From contig DAOVCZ010000002.1 in assembly GCA_030669775.1 (NCBI GenBank), positions 1 through 35,538 of the forward strand: DNA of 35,538 bases, written 5' to 3'. The notes under the pieces are model-generated. The model saw only the letters and a program-made list of their open reading frames with translations, ran no database searches and was not told the DNA's origin. Numbering within the stretch: position 1 is the stretch's first letter; each line of letters starts with the position of its first letter. The translations under genes were made by a program, and so were the position numbers. Source of the DNA: Chloroflexota bacterium (lineage in GTDB: Bacteria > Chloroflexota > Anaerolineae > Anaerolineales > UBA4823). This document shows positions 25,170 through 32,940 of the stretch, in pieces.

Positions 25170-25202
25170 TTAAAACACAAATCCCTCAAGGTTTCGAGGG
25201 AT
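25170..25202 (-). terminator. Rho-independent terminator after the 25228 response regulator
   Basis: On the minus strand a 7-bp stem, ATCCCTC/GAGGGAT (25181-25187 with 25196-25202), is followed by a T-rich run (TTGTGTTTTAATT). It lies 26 bases after the stop of the response-regulator gene and before the LysM-M23 gene, so it should isolate the two. Confidence 0.65.
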
Positions 25203-25227
25203 ACTCACCTTTTTATCATTTACCCTC

Positions 25228-25617
25228 TTAATTATTTCTTCCCGCCAAGACTTCTTCAATTCTGTCAACGAGCTCGTTTGGTCTGAATGGTTTGGATATA
25301 TAATCATCAACTTTAGCAATCTCCAATCCAAGTACCTTATCAATGTTCTGAGCTTTGGCTGTGATAACGATCACCGGTATATCTGCTGTTGATTTATCAT
25401 GCTTAAGTTGCCTGTATATCTCCCATCCATCCATGTCCGGTAGCATGAGATCCAACAATACAACATCTGGTGAGTTCTGCTGTACTGCCTTGATCCCTAC
25501 CTGTCCTTCGGCAATACCCTCGACCTGATAACCCTCTCGACCGAGAATTATCCGTACTAGCTCTACCATATCCTTGTCGTCTTCGAAGTATATGACTCTT
25601 TTACTTGTCTGTTTCAT
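25228..25617 (-). CDS. Stand-alone response regulator receiver domain
   Basis: The protein is about 129 residues from ATG 25617, just behind AGGTGG; a GTG at 25623 is also possible. It is a single receiver domain with the acidic pair in YFEDDKD, the phospho-acceptor Asp in VVLLDLMLPDMDGWE, the switch Thr in VIVITAKA and the Lys in ISKPFRP. No output domain or kinase is present. It differs clearly from the receiver domain at 17046 (this one has the typical MLPDMDG loop), so they are not recent duplicates. The gene has its own terminator. Confidence 0.93.
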   Translation of the reverse strand: MKQTSKRVIYFEDDKDMVELVRIILGREGYQVEGIAEGQVGIKAVQQNSPDVVLLDLMLPDMDGWEIYRQLKHDKSTADIPVIVITAKAQNIDKVLGLEIAKVDDYISKPFRPNELVDRIEEVLAGRNN

Positions 25618-25714
25618 TTCCACCTATGATTTATTAAGCCATGAAATTCGGGCACCAAATAGTGTACCATAAGTGATTGGGAAGGATGAATTCAACTTGC
25701 GGACGTTCTCGCCC

Positions 25715-25743
25715 TTGCCATGCCTTCCACGCTGGGCTATAAT
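25715..25743 (+). promoter_or_regulatory. efp promoter
   Basis: TTGCCA (25715-25720) and a perfect TATAAT (25738-25743) are separated by exactly 17 bases. It is the best housekeeping promoter in the window and lies 41 bases before the efp start codon. Confidence 0.85.
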
Positions 25744-25784
25744 CCTGCCGCGATCCTTCTGTGTTATTCAATGAGGAATGAATT

Positions 25785-26342
25785 ATGATTGATGTAAATG
25801 AGCTTCGAAAAGGTGTTACTTTTGAATTGGATAATGAGCTGTTCAAAGTTTTAGAATATGAACACCATAAACCAGGACGTGGCAAGGCCACCATCCGTAT
25901 CAAGGCTAGAAATCTGCGTACTGGAACGATCCTTGATAAGTCGTTTATTTCCAGTTATCGCGTTCAGGAAGCGGATTTAGAATACCACAACGTGCAATAT
26001 CTCTATACCGATGGATCTCTTTATCACTTTATGGACCAGGATACATACGAGCAACCGGCCATCCCCGCGGAAGTTATAGGAGAGGCAGCTAATTATCTTA
26101 AAGAAAACTTGAACATCAAGCTCACTTTTTACCAGAATAAACCACTCGATATCGAATTACCGATCACGGTTGATTTAAATGTGGTTGAAGCAGAAGTAGC
26201 TGTTCGTGGCGATACGGCCACCGGTGTGAATAAGAAAGTCACCACTGAAACCGGGCTAAAAGTGCAGGTACCCAATTTCATCGAAGCAGGGGATGTGATC
26301 CGTGTCGATACTCGTACCGGCACCTATATCACGCGGGTCTGA
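25785..26342 (+). CDS. efp: Elongation factor P
   Basis: EF-P enters the ribosomal E site and rescues ribosomes stalled on proline stretches. The 185 residues cover the three domains: the KOW-like N-terminal domain (MIDVNELRKGVTFELDNELF), the OB domain II (YLYTDGSLYHFMDQDTYEQ) and domain III (TATGVNKKVTTETGLKVQVP, FIEAGDVIRVDTRTGTYITR). The tip loop reads HHKPGRGKA, so the residue that is modified in E. coli (Lys34) is an Arg here, R32 in this numbering. Arg at the tip is known from EarP-type and from unmodified EF-Ps. No modification gene lies in the window. A GAGG precedes the ATG. Confidence 0.97.
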   Translation: MIDVNELRKGVTFELDNELFKVLEYEHHKPGRGKATIRIKARNLRTGTILDKSFISSYRVQEADLEYHNVQYLYTDGSLYHFMDQDTYEQPAIPAEVIGEAANYLKENLNIKLTFYQNKPLDIELPITVDLNVVEAEVAVRGDTATGVNKKVTTETGLKVQVPNFIEAGDVIRVDTRTGTYITRV

Positions 26343-26353
26343 CGGAATTACCC

Positions 26354-26680
26354 ATGGAAACACCTGCCGGTAAAGAGTGCCGATATTTTTTTGGTGATTA
26401 TTACCGCGGCCGAAATCATGAGGAATGCCGTCTGTTATTAGCTGCTTCTCCACCCCAGAATTGGACTCCGGATCTATGTTTTTCCTGTCCGGTTCCAGAG
26501 ATCCAGCTTGCTAACGCTTGTCCAAATATGATTCTCGAAGGTCGCGTGGATCGTCCCTTCCCCTATATTAATAAGAAAGTAAGCGTCTCAGCCTACTGTA
26601 GTAAAACTCTTAGGGATGTGGCTGAACCAAAGATCGGTTGCGGTGAATGCCACCCTTTGCCACCAATTTTCTCGGAGTGA
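26354..26680 (+). CDS. Small Cys-rich protein of unknown function
   Basis: The 108 residues start at ATG 26354, 11 bases after efp. Eight cysteines are spread over it: C9, C25, the pair C42/C45 (LCFSCP), C56 (ANACP), C82 and the pair C96/C99 (CGECH). Two CxxC pairs plus spaced cysteines suggest that it binds a metal ion (zinc) or a cluster. There is no signal peptide, so it is cytoplasmic. The pattern ECRLL...W.P..CFSCPVP....ANACP is one I associate with short conserved proteins of Chloroflexota and Cyanobacteria, but no name or function is known to me. The following gene starts 3 bases after its stop. Confidence 0.75.
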   Translation: METPAGKECRYFFGDYYRGRNHEECRLLLAASPPQNWTPDLCFSCPVPEIQLANACPNMILEGRVDRPFPYINKKVSVSAYCSKTLRDVAEPKIGCGECHPLPPIFSE

Positions 26681-26683
26681 TTG

Positions 26684-27922
26684 ATGAGCTTGACATTGCT
26701 GCTTGATCTCGATGATACATGCTTGGGAAATAGCATGGATACTTTCATCCCTGCTTACCTGCAAGCATTGGGAGATCATCTCTCCGACTTTATCCCTCCA
26801 GAAGACCTGGCCCCAGCCCTTATGTCTTCAACCCAGGACATGTTTCATAACACACGACCTGACCGGACTTTAAAACAGGTCTTTGATCAATCTTTTTATA
26901 CAAAGCTGGGCATAGAGCCACATGATTTTACAGATCTTTTCGAATCTTTCTATATAGAAAAATTTCCTAGTTTAAAATATCTCACTCAGTTCCGCCCTGA
27001 AGCGGTGCACATGGTTGATGAGGCATATCAACGTGGCTATACAGTTGCCATCGCTACGAATCCATTATTTCCCTTGACTGCTATCCTGCAGCGCCTCGAA
27101 TGGGCTGGCTTATCACCAAATAAATACCCTTTTAGTTTGATCCCTTCCTACGAAACTGCTTATTTCGCCAAACCCAATCCAGCCTTCTTCACAGAGATTT
27201 TGTCGCGACTGGGGTGGCCTGAGGGACCAGTCGTCATGGTTGGTGATAACTTCGATCATGATATCGCCCCGGCTCGTATATTGGGACTCGGTACATTCTG
27301 GATCGCCAATAGTGAGCATACATCCGCAGATAGAACCCATTCCTCAAATGGGTATGGTGGTGTGGACCAGCTGCTTTCATGGATCGATTCTACTCCTGGT
27401 GAGGATCTGCTCCCCAATTACAATCGCATTGAATCAATGCTGGCAGTTTTACGCACCTCGCCAGCTGTTCTGAATGCTTTCTCCTGGGAGTTGAAGGCGT
27501 CAAACTGGGTGGAACACCCCCAACCCGGTGAATGGAGTTTCACAGAAATAATATGCCATTTGCGGGATGTAGATATGGATGTAAATCTACCTCGCATCGA
27601 TAAAATACTCACTGAACTCAATCCTTTCTTACCTGGTATCGATTCAGACAAATGGGCTGAAGAAAGATTATATTACTGCCAAAACGGTCTGGAAGCGCTC
27701 AGAGATTTCACCTCCTCACGAATTCAACTCCTAGATGCCTTGGATGAACTCAAACAGGAAGATTGGAATCGCCCTGCCCGGCATGCCATCTTCGGACCTA
27801 CAAGTTTAAAGGAATTGGTTAGTATTATCGTTGGTCATGACCGACTTCATGTCCAGCAAGCTTTCAGATCACTGGGGGAGATATCAGCCCATACGATGAG
27901 TGAATCCAGCCCTATAAAGTAG
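26684..27922 (+). CDS. HAD hydrolase fused to a DinB-like domain
   Basis: The 412 residues start at ATG 26684, six bases after GGAG and just after the previous stop. Residues 1-225 are a haloacid-dehalogenase hydrolase: motif I LLLDLDDTCL with the nucleophile Asp, motif II IATNP, motif III Lys in FAKPNPAFF, and motif IV VGDNFDHDI. Residues about 245-400 look like a DinB_2 domain: the entry WELKASNWVEHPQPGEWSFT, a metal His in ICHLRDVD, and the final His pair in VGHDRLHVQQAF. DinB-type proteins are four-helix, metal-dependent thiol or small-molecule transferases. Such a fusion suggests damage control of a phosphorylated metabolite; substrates are unknown. It is co-directional with efp and could be part of its operon. 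Confidence 0.88.
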   Translation: MSLTLLLDLDDTCLGNSMDTFIPAYLQALGDHLSDFIPPEDLAPALMSSTQDMFHNTRPDRTLKQVFDQSFYTKLGIEPHDFTDLFESFYIEKFPSLKYLTQFRPEAVHMVDEAYQRGYTVAIATNPLFPLTAILQRLEWAGLSPNKYPFSLIPSYETAYFAKPNPAFFTEILSRLGWPEGPVVMVGDNFDHDIAPARILGLGTFWIANSEHTSADRTHSSNGYGGVDQLLSWIDSTPGEDLLPNYNRIESMLAVLRTSPAVLNAFSWELKASNWVEHPQPGEWSFTEIICHLRDVDMDVNLPRIDKILTELNPFLPGIDSDKWAEERLYYCQNGLEALRDFTSSRIQLLDALDELKQEDWNRPARHAIFGPTSLKELVSIIVGHDRLHVQQAFRSLGEISAHTMSESSPIK

Positions 27923-28088
27923 CGGTTATTTCTGGTCGAGTTCTTCCATCCGCCTCCAATTTGAGAGCGTGGTGTTATATAACCTGCCTTTGTTTTATTA
28001 AATATGAGACTTGCATTTTGGCGATTGGAAAATAAGAGGAATAACCAATATTTTTACTGGATAAATCGAACGCCAGAAGGAGACTAGT

Positions 28089-29339
28089 ATGAATCAACGC
28101 ATTGTCATCACTGGACTTGGATGTATCAGCCCAATTGGTAATGATGTCGCAACAACATGGCAGAAACTCCTGGACAGTCAGTCTGGGGTTGCACCGATCA
28201 CTCATTACGACACGAGCGATTATGTATGCAAAATTGCTGCTGAAGTCAAGGAATTTGACGGTAGATCCTTATTCGGAGCTCGAGGAGCAAGACGAATGGA
28301 TCGTGGTACCCAGTTCGCCCTGGCAGCTGCTCAACAAGCAGTTCAAGATGCGAATTTAGTAATAAATGAAGCTAATCGAGAACGCATAGGAGCTGTGATC
28401 GGAACAGGTATCGGCGGAATCCAAACTCTATACGATCAATTTCATAATTTTATGAAACGAGGTCCCTCACGGGTGAGTCCATTCCTAGTGCCCATGATGC
28501 TTCCCGATACACCAGGGAGTACAATCGCGATCAATTTAGGCATTAGAGGCACCAACTTTGCTATTGTCACCGCCTGTGCTACCGGAACTAATGCAATTGG
28601 AGAGGCGAGTGAAATAATCCAACGAGGTCAAACAGATGTTATGCTGGCCGGTGGTTGTGATGCGGCTATTGTTCCACTTGCCATGGCTAGTCTTTCAAAG
28701 ATGGGAGCAATGTCCTCTTTCAATGGAGACCCAACCCGCGCCAGTCGTCCCTTCAATCTAGATCGAACCGGGTTTGTCATGGGGGAAGGTGCGGCTGTCC
28801 TGGTGCTCGAATCCTTTGAACACGCACAATCCAGAGGCGCGCAGATTCTGGCGGAATTAGTTGGCTACGGCAGCAACAATGATGCATTTCATATCTCAGC
28901 ACCAGCTGAAAATGGGGCTGGCGCGGCTCTCTGTATGCGCATGGCTCTCGATACTGCCAACATCACACCGACAGATATTGATTACATCAATGCACACGGG
29001 ACTGGGACGCCGCTTAATGACAAAAGTGAAACCGCAGCGATAAAAACTGTCTTTGGTGAAGACGCCTATCAGATCCCAGTTTCCTCTACCAAGTCAATGA
29101 CTGGGCATTTATTGGGTGCTGCGGGAGCTCTAGAAGCCTTGTTTGCTATCAAGGTCATCCAGGACAGCGTCATGCCGGCAACCATTAACTATGAAATCCC
29201 AGATCCCGAATGTGATTTAGATTACATCCCTAACCAACCTCGCCCCAAGGAAGTTGAATATGTCATGTCGAACTCCTTTGGATTTGGTGGTCATAATGCC
29301 ACCCTTATTCTGAGAAAATTTGAAGAGGCGAAATTATGA
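28089..29339 (+). CDS. fabF: Beta-ketoacyl-ACP synthase II
   Basis: FabF performs the decarboxylating condensation that elongates acyl-ACP in type II fatty-acid synthesis. The 416 residues start at ATG 28089 with AGAAGGAGA upstream. The Cys-His-His triad is in place and at the same numbers as in E. coli: C163 (TACATGTNA), H303 (NAHGTGTPLND) and H340 (MTGHLLGAAG). The N-terminus IVITGLGCISPIGNDVATTW is typical. The gene overlaps fabH by ATGA. The region just upstream (27923-28088) has no convincing promoter that I can see. Confidence 0.96.
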   Translation: MNQRIVITGLGCISPIGNDVATTWQKLLDSQSGVAPITHYDTSDYVCKIAAEVKEFDGRSLFGARGARRMDRGTQFALAAAQQAVQDANLVINEANRERIGAVIGTGIGGIQTLYDQFHNFMKRGPSRVSPFLVPMMLPDTPGSTIAINLGIRGTNFAIVTACATGTNAIGEASEIIQRGQTDVMLAGGCDAAIVPLAMASLSKMGAMSSFNGDPTRASRPFNLDRTGFVMGEGAAVLVLESFEHAQSRGAQILAELVGYGSNNDAFHISAPAENGAGAALCMRMALDTANITPTDIDYINAHGTGTPLNDKSETAAIKTVFGEDAYQIPVSSTKSMTGHLLGAAGALEALFAIKVIQDSVMPATINYEIPDPECDLDYIPNQPRPKEVEYVMSNSFGFGGHNATLILRKFEEAKL

Positions 29340-30442
29340 GTCCCCGCTTTGCACATATTACCGGGTGGGGAATGGCAGTTCCAGATAAGGTCCTCACGAA
29401 TGACGATCTGGTGAAAATGGTCGACACAAATGATGATTGGATCATCTCGCGGACTGGTGTTCGCGAACGGCGAATTGCAGGTTCTGATCAATCAACCGCT
29501 TCACTCGCCTCAGATGCAGCCATGCGTGCCTTGGAGGTCGCCAATGTCCATCCCGGTGACCTCGATATGATTATTCTTTCCACATCTACACCAGAGTATA
29601 TTTTTCCTGCAACAGCCTGTTTGGTACAAGATCAAATCGGCGCGGGAAAAGCTGGCGCGTTTGACCTGCTCGCTGCCTGCACCGGGTTTCTGTATGCATT
29701 AAACCTGGGTTCCCAAGCCATTAAATCTAACGGCGCGGAAAACATCCTGATCATTGGGTCAGAAACCCTCTCCAGAGTAGTAAATTGGAAAGACCGCAAT
29801 ACCTGCATATTATTTGGAGATGGGGCCGGAGCCTTTGTCTTGCAAGCCAGTGATGAACCAGGTGGGATTCTCTCCGCGGTGTTGCGCTCGGATGGCTCGG
29901 GTGGAGATCTGCTCTCCGTTCCTGGAGGTGGCAGTCGTCACCCTGCTAGCATGCAAACCCTTTATGATGGTCTCCATTACATTCAAATGAATGGTCGTGG
30001 AGTATTTCGCTTCGCCACCCGAGTCATGGCTGAGGCAACCCAACAAACCGTTGAATCTGCCCAATTGACTATGGATGACATCCAGCTGCTCATTCCACAT
30101 CAAGCCAATCAACGCATCATTGAGGCTGCTGCCCGCAGGTTAGATTACCCCATGGAACAGGTCATGGTCAATGTGGATCGATACGGGAACACTTCCACGG
30201 CCTCAATCCCCATCGCTACCGTTGAAGCCTTAGAGCAAGGACGCTTGAAACCAGGTGACAACACGGTCATGGTGGCTTTCGGCTCCGGTTTGACCTGGGG
30301 TGCAGTTTTAGTCCAATGGTCTGGCCCCATACCCTTCCAGCGCAAGGTAAGCCCACGCAAGGTCCGCTGGTTTGCTCGGACAAGGTCATTACTAGCCCGA
30401 CTGCGAAGACGAATCGAAGGTCTTTTATGGGGCAGCGAATGA
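29336..30442 (+). CDS. fabH: Beta-ketoacyl-ACP synthase III
   Basis: FabH starts fatty-acid synthesis by joining acetyl-CoA (or a branched acyl-CoA) with malonyl-ACP. The gene encodes 368 residues and begins inside fabF with a 4-base overlap. The triad is C115 (AACTGFLYAL), H255 (IPHQANQRI) and N285 (YGNTSTAS). Family length is about 320-335; the extra C-terminal 35 residues are strongly basic (KVSPRKVRWFARTRSLLARL and onward), after the normal end at WGAVLVQW. This tail could contact ACP, nucleic acid or membrane lipids, but that is inference. The gene ends before a strong terminator. Confidence 0.95.
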   Translation: MSPRFAHITGWGMAVPDKVLTNDDLVKMVDTNDDWIISRTGVRERRIAGSDQSTASLASDAAMRALEVANVHPGDLDMIILSTSTPEYIFPATACLVQDQIGAGKAGAFDLLAACTGFLYALNLGSQAIKSNGAENILIIGSETLSRVVNWKDRNTCILFGDGAGAFVLQASDEPGGILSAVLRSDGSGGDLLSVPGGGSRHPASMQTLYDGLHYIQMNGRGVFRFATRVMAEATQQTVESAQLTMDDIQLLIPHQANQRIIEAAARRLDYPMEQVMVNVDRYGNTSTASIPIATVEALEQGRLKPGDNTVMVAFGSGLTWGAVLVQWSGPIPFQRKVSPRKVRWFARTRSLLARLRRRIEGLLWGSE

Positions 30443-30471
30443 AATAAGTAAGTTCTTAAACAGATTTTTGC

Positions 30472-30505
30472 TGAGGGTACACTCTGCTGTACCCTCATTT
30501 TCATA
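30472..30505 (+). terminator. Rho-independent terminator after fabH
   Basis: A perfect 10-bp stem TGAGGGTACA/TGTACCCTCA (30472-30481 and 30488-30497), six-base loop and then TTTTCATATATTT. It lies 29 bases after the fabH stop and closes the fabF-fabH operon. Confidence 0.85.
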
Positions 30506-30644
30506 TATTTGACTCGTGGAATCTTGAAAACTGACCCAAATGCCTCCAATTATCGACCATTCAGCTGATAAAATGGTAATTGTTAGAACGACGTTAGAAT
30601 TTTGATAATTAGGTAATTTCCATGTACCTGTCAACGTCAGAGAT

Positions 30645-30653
30645 TGGTATAAT
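30645..30653 (+). promoter_or_regulatory. ftsH extended -10 promoter
   Basis: TATAAT (30648-30653) is preceded by TGG, the extended -10 form TGn. There is no good -35, as is usual for extended -10 promoters. It lies 43 bases before the ftsH start. Confidence 0.6.
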
Positions 30654-30695
30654 GATTATGAAATCTGCGGTCTGACAACAATTTTGGAGGTATCT

Positions 30696-32573
30696 GTGAA
30701 TCCGACCCGCAACCGTTCATCAATAATTTACCTGCTGTTATTTGTTGCCATCATTGTCATGGTGGTTTATCAATTCCAACAGCAGGCTACCACCCAAGAA
30801 ACTTTGACCATTAATGAACTAGCTGCTGACATACAAAATGGTAAAGTAAATCGCGTCATTGAAGATGATAATCAACTACGCGTGACCTATGCTGATGGTA
30901 CTGAAAGAGACTCACAAAAAGAGTCCGATGCCACCCTTATTCAACAGCTAAAAGAGCTCGGTGTTACTACCGCAGCGCTCTCCCCAGAAAGCATCAAAAT
31001 TGAGGTCAAGCCACCCAGCGCATGGTTAGGCATCGCCACCGCCCTGGGCTATTTTATCCCCTTCATCCTGTTAGCTGGTGTGTTCTGGTTTGTCTTCCGC
31101 CAGGCGCAGGGGAGCAACAACGCCGCGATGTCCTTTGGGAAATCTCGAGCCCGCATGTTCACGGGCGATCACCCGTCTGTTACATTTGAAGATGTGGCTG
31201 GTATCGAAGAAGCAAAAGAAGAATTGGAAGAAGTGGTTGAATTCTTACGAGAACCAGAAAAATTCATATCACTCGGCGCGCGTATTCCCAAAGGTGTATT
31301 ACTCGTTGGACCACCAGGCACCGGCAAGACCTTGTTAGCCAAGGCGGTTTCTGGTGAGGCCGCTGTGCCCTTCTTCTCAATTTCTGGCTCCGAATTCGTC
31401 GAGATGTTCGTTGGTGTTGGTGCCAGCCGTGTGCGAGACCTTTTCGAACAGGCAAAGCGCCACTCGCCTTGTATCGTGTTCGTTGACGAGATCGATGCTG
31501 TCGGTCGCCAGCGTGGTGCTGGTCTTGGTGGCAGTCATGACGAACGTGAGCAAACTTTAAATCAGATGTTGGTGGAGATGGATGGTTTTGACACCGACAC
31601 GAACGTGATCATCGTCGCCGCCACGAACCGACCAGATATCCTCGACCCAGCTCTTCTGCGACCTGGACGTTTTGACCGGCGTGTTGTACTGGATCGACCC
31701 GATATGCGCGGTCGAGAAGCTATCCTGCGGGTCCATGTCAAGGGTAAGCCTCTCTCTCCAGAGGTCGATCTCGCTGTTTTGGCTCGATCCACCCCGGGCT
31801 TCGTCGGAGCAGATATCGAGAACCTGGTAAATGAAGGCGCTATCCTTGCTGCCCGGCGCAACAAGAAAGTCATCGATCAGACCGATCTTGAGGAATCCAT
31901 CCTGCGTGTCATCGCTGGTCCTGAACGCAAGAGCCGCTTGATCACTGAAGAAGAAAAGCGCATTATCGCCTATCACGAAGCTGGACACGCTATCGTCGCC
32001 AACTCCATTCCTGAAGCAGATCCTGTCCACAAGGTTTCTATCACTTCCCGGGGTATGGCTGGCGGCTTCACGATCATGCTGCCCAAGGAAGACCGCACCC
32101 TGATGTCACGCAAGAAACTTTACGCTGATATGGTAGGTCTGTTAGGCGGTCGGGCAGCTGAATACATTGTCTTCGACGATATCACTTCAGGTGCTTCAAA
32201 CGATCTCGAACGTGTCACCCGCATGGCCCGTTCTATGGTCACTCGCTTGGGCATGAGCTCAGAACTTGGACCCATGGTTTATGGTAAGAAAGAAGAGATG
32301 ATTTTCCTGGGTCGTGAAATATCTGAGCAGCGTGATTACTCTGAAGATGTTGCTCAGCAGATCGACCAAGAGGTACGCAAATTGGTCAGTGAAGCTTACG
32401 AGCATTCCAAATCAATCATCATCCAATATCGAGATAAACTGGACACAATCGCTCTGCGTTTGCTGGAGGTTGAAACGATTTCCCGCGAAGAATTCGAGGA
32501 GATGTTCCCAACACCTGTACCGAAGATCAGCGGAACGCCAGTTCCTCAATCAGCTGTCCCACAGATGGCGTAA
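30696..32573 (+). CDS. ftsH: ATP-dependent zinc metalloprotease FtsH
   Basis: FtsH is the membrane-anchored AAA+ protease that degrades misfolded membrane proteins and some soluble regulators. I start at GTG 30696, five bases after GGAGG (30686-30690), giving 625 residues. Two membrane helices (IIYLLLFVAIIVMVVYQF near the start, GYFIPFILLAGVFWFVF about 110-127) flank a small outer domain. The AAA+ domain has Walker A GPPGTGKT (about 205-212), Walker B CIVFVDEIDAVG and the second region of homology with the Arg fingers (ATNRPDILDPALLRPGRFDR). The zinc site HEAGH is at about 426-430. With Lon it makes two AAA+ proteases in the window. The gene stands alone between its own promoter and a strong terminator. 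Confidence 0.97.
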   Translation: MNPTRNRSSIIYLLLFVAIIVMVVYQFQQQATTQETLTINELAADIQNGKVNRVIEDDNQLRVTYADGTERDSQKESDATLIQQLKELGVTTAALSPESIKIEVKPPSAWLGIATALGYFIPFILLAGVFWFVFRQAQGSNNAAMSFGKSRARMFTGDHPSVTFEDVAGIEEAKEELEEVVEFLREPEKFISLGARIPKGVLLVGPPGTGKTLLAKAVSGEAAVPFFSISGSEFVEMFVGVGASRVRDLFEQAKRHSPCIVFVDEIDAVGRQRGAGLGGSHDEREQTLNQMLVEMDGFDTDTNVIIVAATNRPDILDPALLRPGRFDRRVVLDRPDMRGREAILRVHVKGKPLSPEVDLAVLARSTPGFVGADIENLVNEGAILAARRNKKVIDQTDLEESILRVIAGPERKSRLITEEEKRIIAYHEAGHAIVANSIPEADPVHKVSITSRGMAGGFTIMLPKEDRTLMSRKKLYADMVGLLGGRAAEYIVFDDITSGASNDLERVTRMARSMVTRLGMSSELGPMVYGKKEEMIFLGREISEQRDYSEDVAQQIDQEVRKLVSEAYEHSKSIIIQYRDKLDTIALRLLEVETISREEFEEMFPTPVPKISGTPVPQSAVPQMA

Positions 32574-32588
32574 TCTGACACATCAATC

Positions 32589-32632
32589 AGGCGCGGAACA
32601 AAATCATTTAAAATGTTCCACGCCTTTTTTTT
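32589..32632 (+). terminator. Strong rho-independent terminator after ftsH
   Basis: GGCG-C-GGAACA pairs with TGTTCC-A-CGCC (32590-32600 and 32614-32624) with one C-A mismatch, followed by eight T residues (32625-32632). Confidence 0.95.
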
Positions 32633-32662
32633 ATTAATACCCCTGCTGGAATAAAGTAATAA

Positions 32663-32876
32663 ATGGCAAATAACCAAGGTTCCCTATTTACTGATGGTCA
32701 AGCCAACACAACCTTCTACGAACAAGAGAAACCCGGCTACTTAAGAATCGCCGGTGACGACCGGCATGCCTTTCTCCAACGTCAAACGTCCATTCCACCA
32801 ACCTGGGAATGAACTGGTCATTCACGTTGAAGAACAGAGCATTACCGCTGCGACTACCGCTCTTCCCTTCCAGTAG
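32663..32876 (+). pseudogene. Collapsed GcvT/YgfZ-type folate-binding protein gene
   Basis: From ATG 32663 the first about 42 codons read like the N-terminus of a GcvT-fold (aminomethyltransferase/YgfZ) protein: GYLRIAGDDRHAFLQRQTS, where the family has 'G.l.v.G.Da..FLq.q.t.D'. The frame then ends at TGA 32810-32812. In another frame, from about 32790, the sequence gives HQPGNELVIHVEEQSITAAT and ends ALPFQ, TAG at 32874-32876, which is the typical end of the family ('PG.el.v.i.g....a.vv.lPF'). Some 250-280 residues between are gone and the frames do not match. This is a gene reduced to its two ends by an internal deletion. Full-length proteins of about 330-350 residues use tetrahydrofolate, the latter class in iron-sulfur cluster repair. 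Confidence 0.8.
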
Positions 32877-32940
32877 AATCCTCTGACTCTACTTAGAATT
32901 GCACCTTTCTCTGTCTACGTCATCCAAAGAGCCTGAAAAA

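Noticed and set aside
27975..28205. Minus-strand frame of 76 residues ahead of fabF
   Set aside because: It overlaps the start of fabF in antisense and has no recognisable pattern.
32636..32654. Short near-repeat of the fabL end (ACCC..CTGGAATAAA) after the ftsH terminator and at 33699
   Set aside because: Only about 13 of 15 bases match and no coding pattern surrounds the first copy; chance is enough to explain it.
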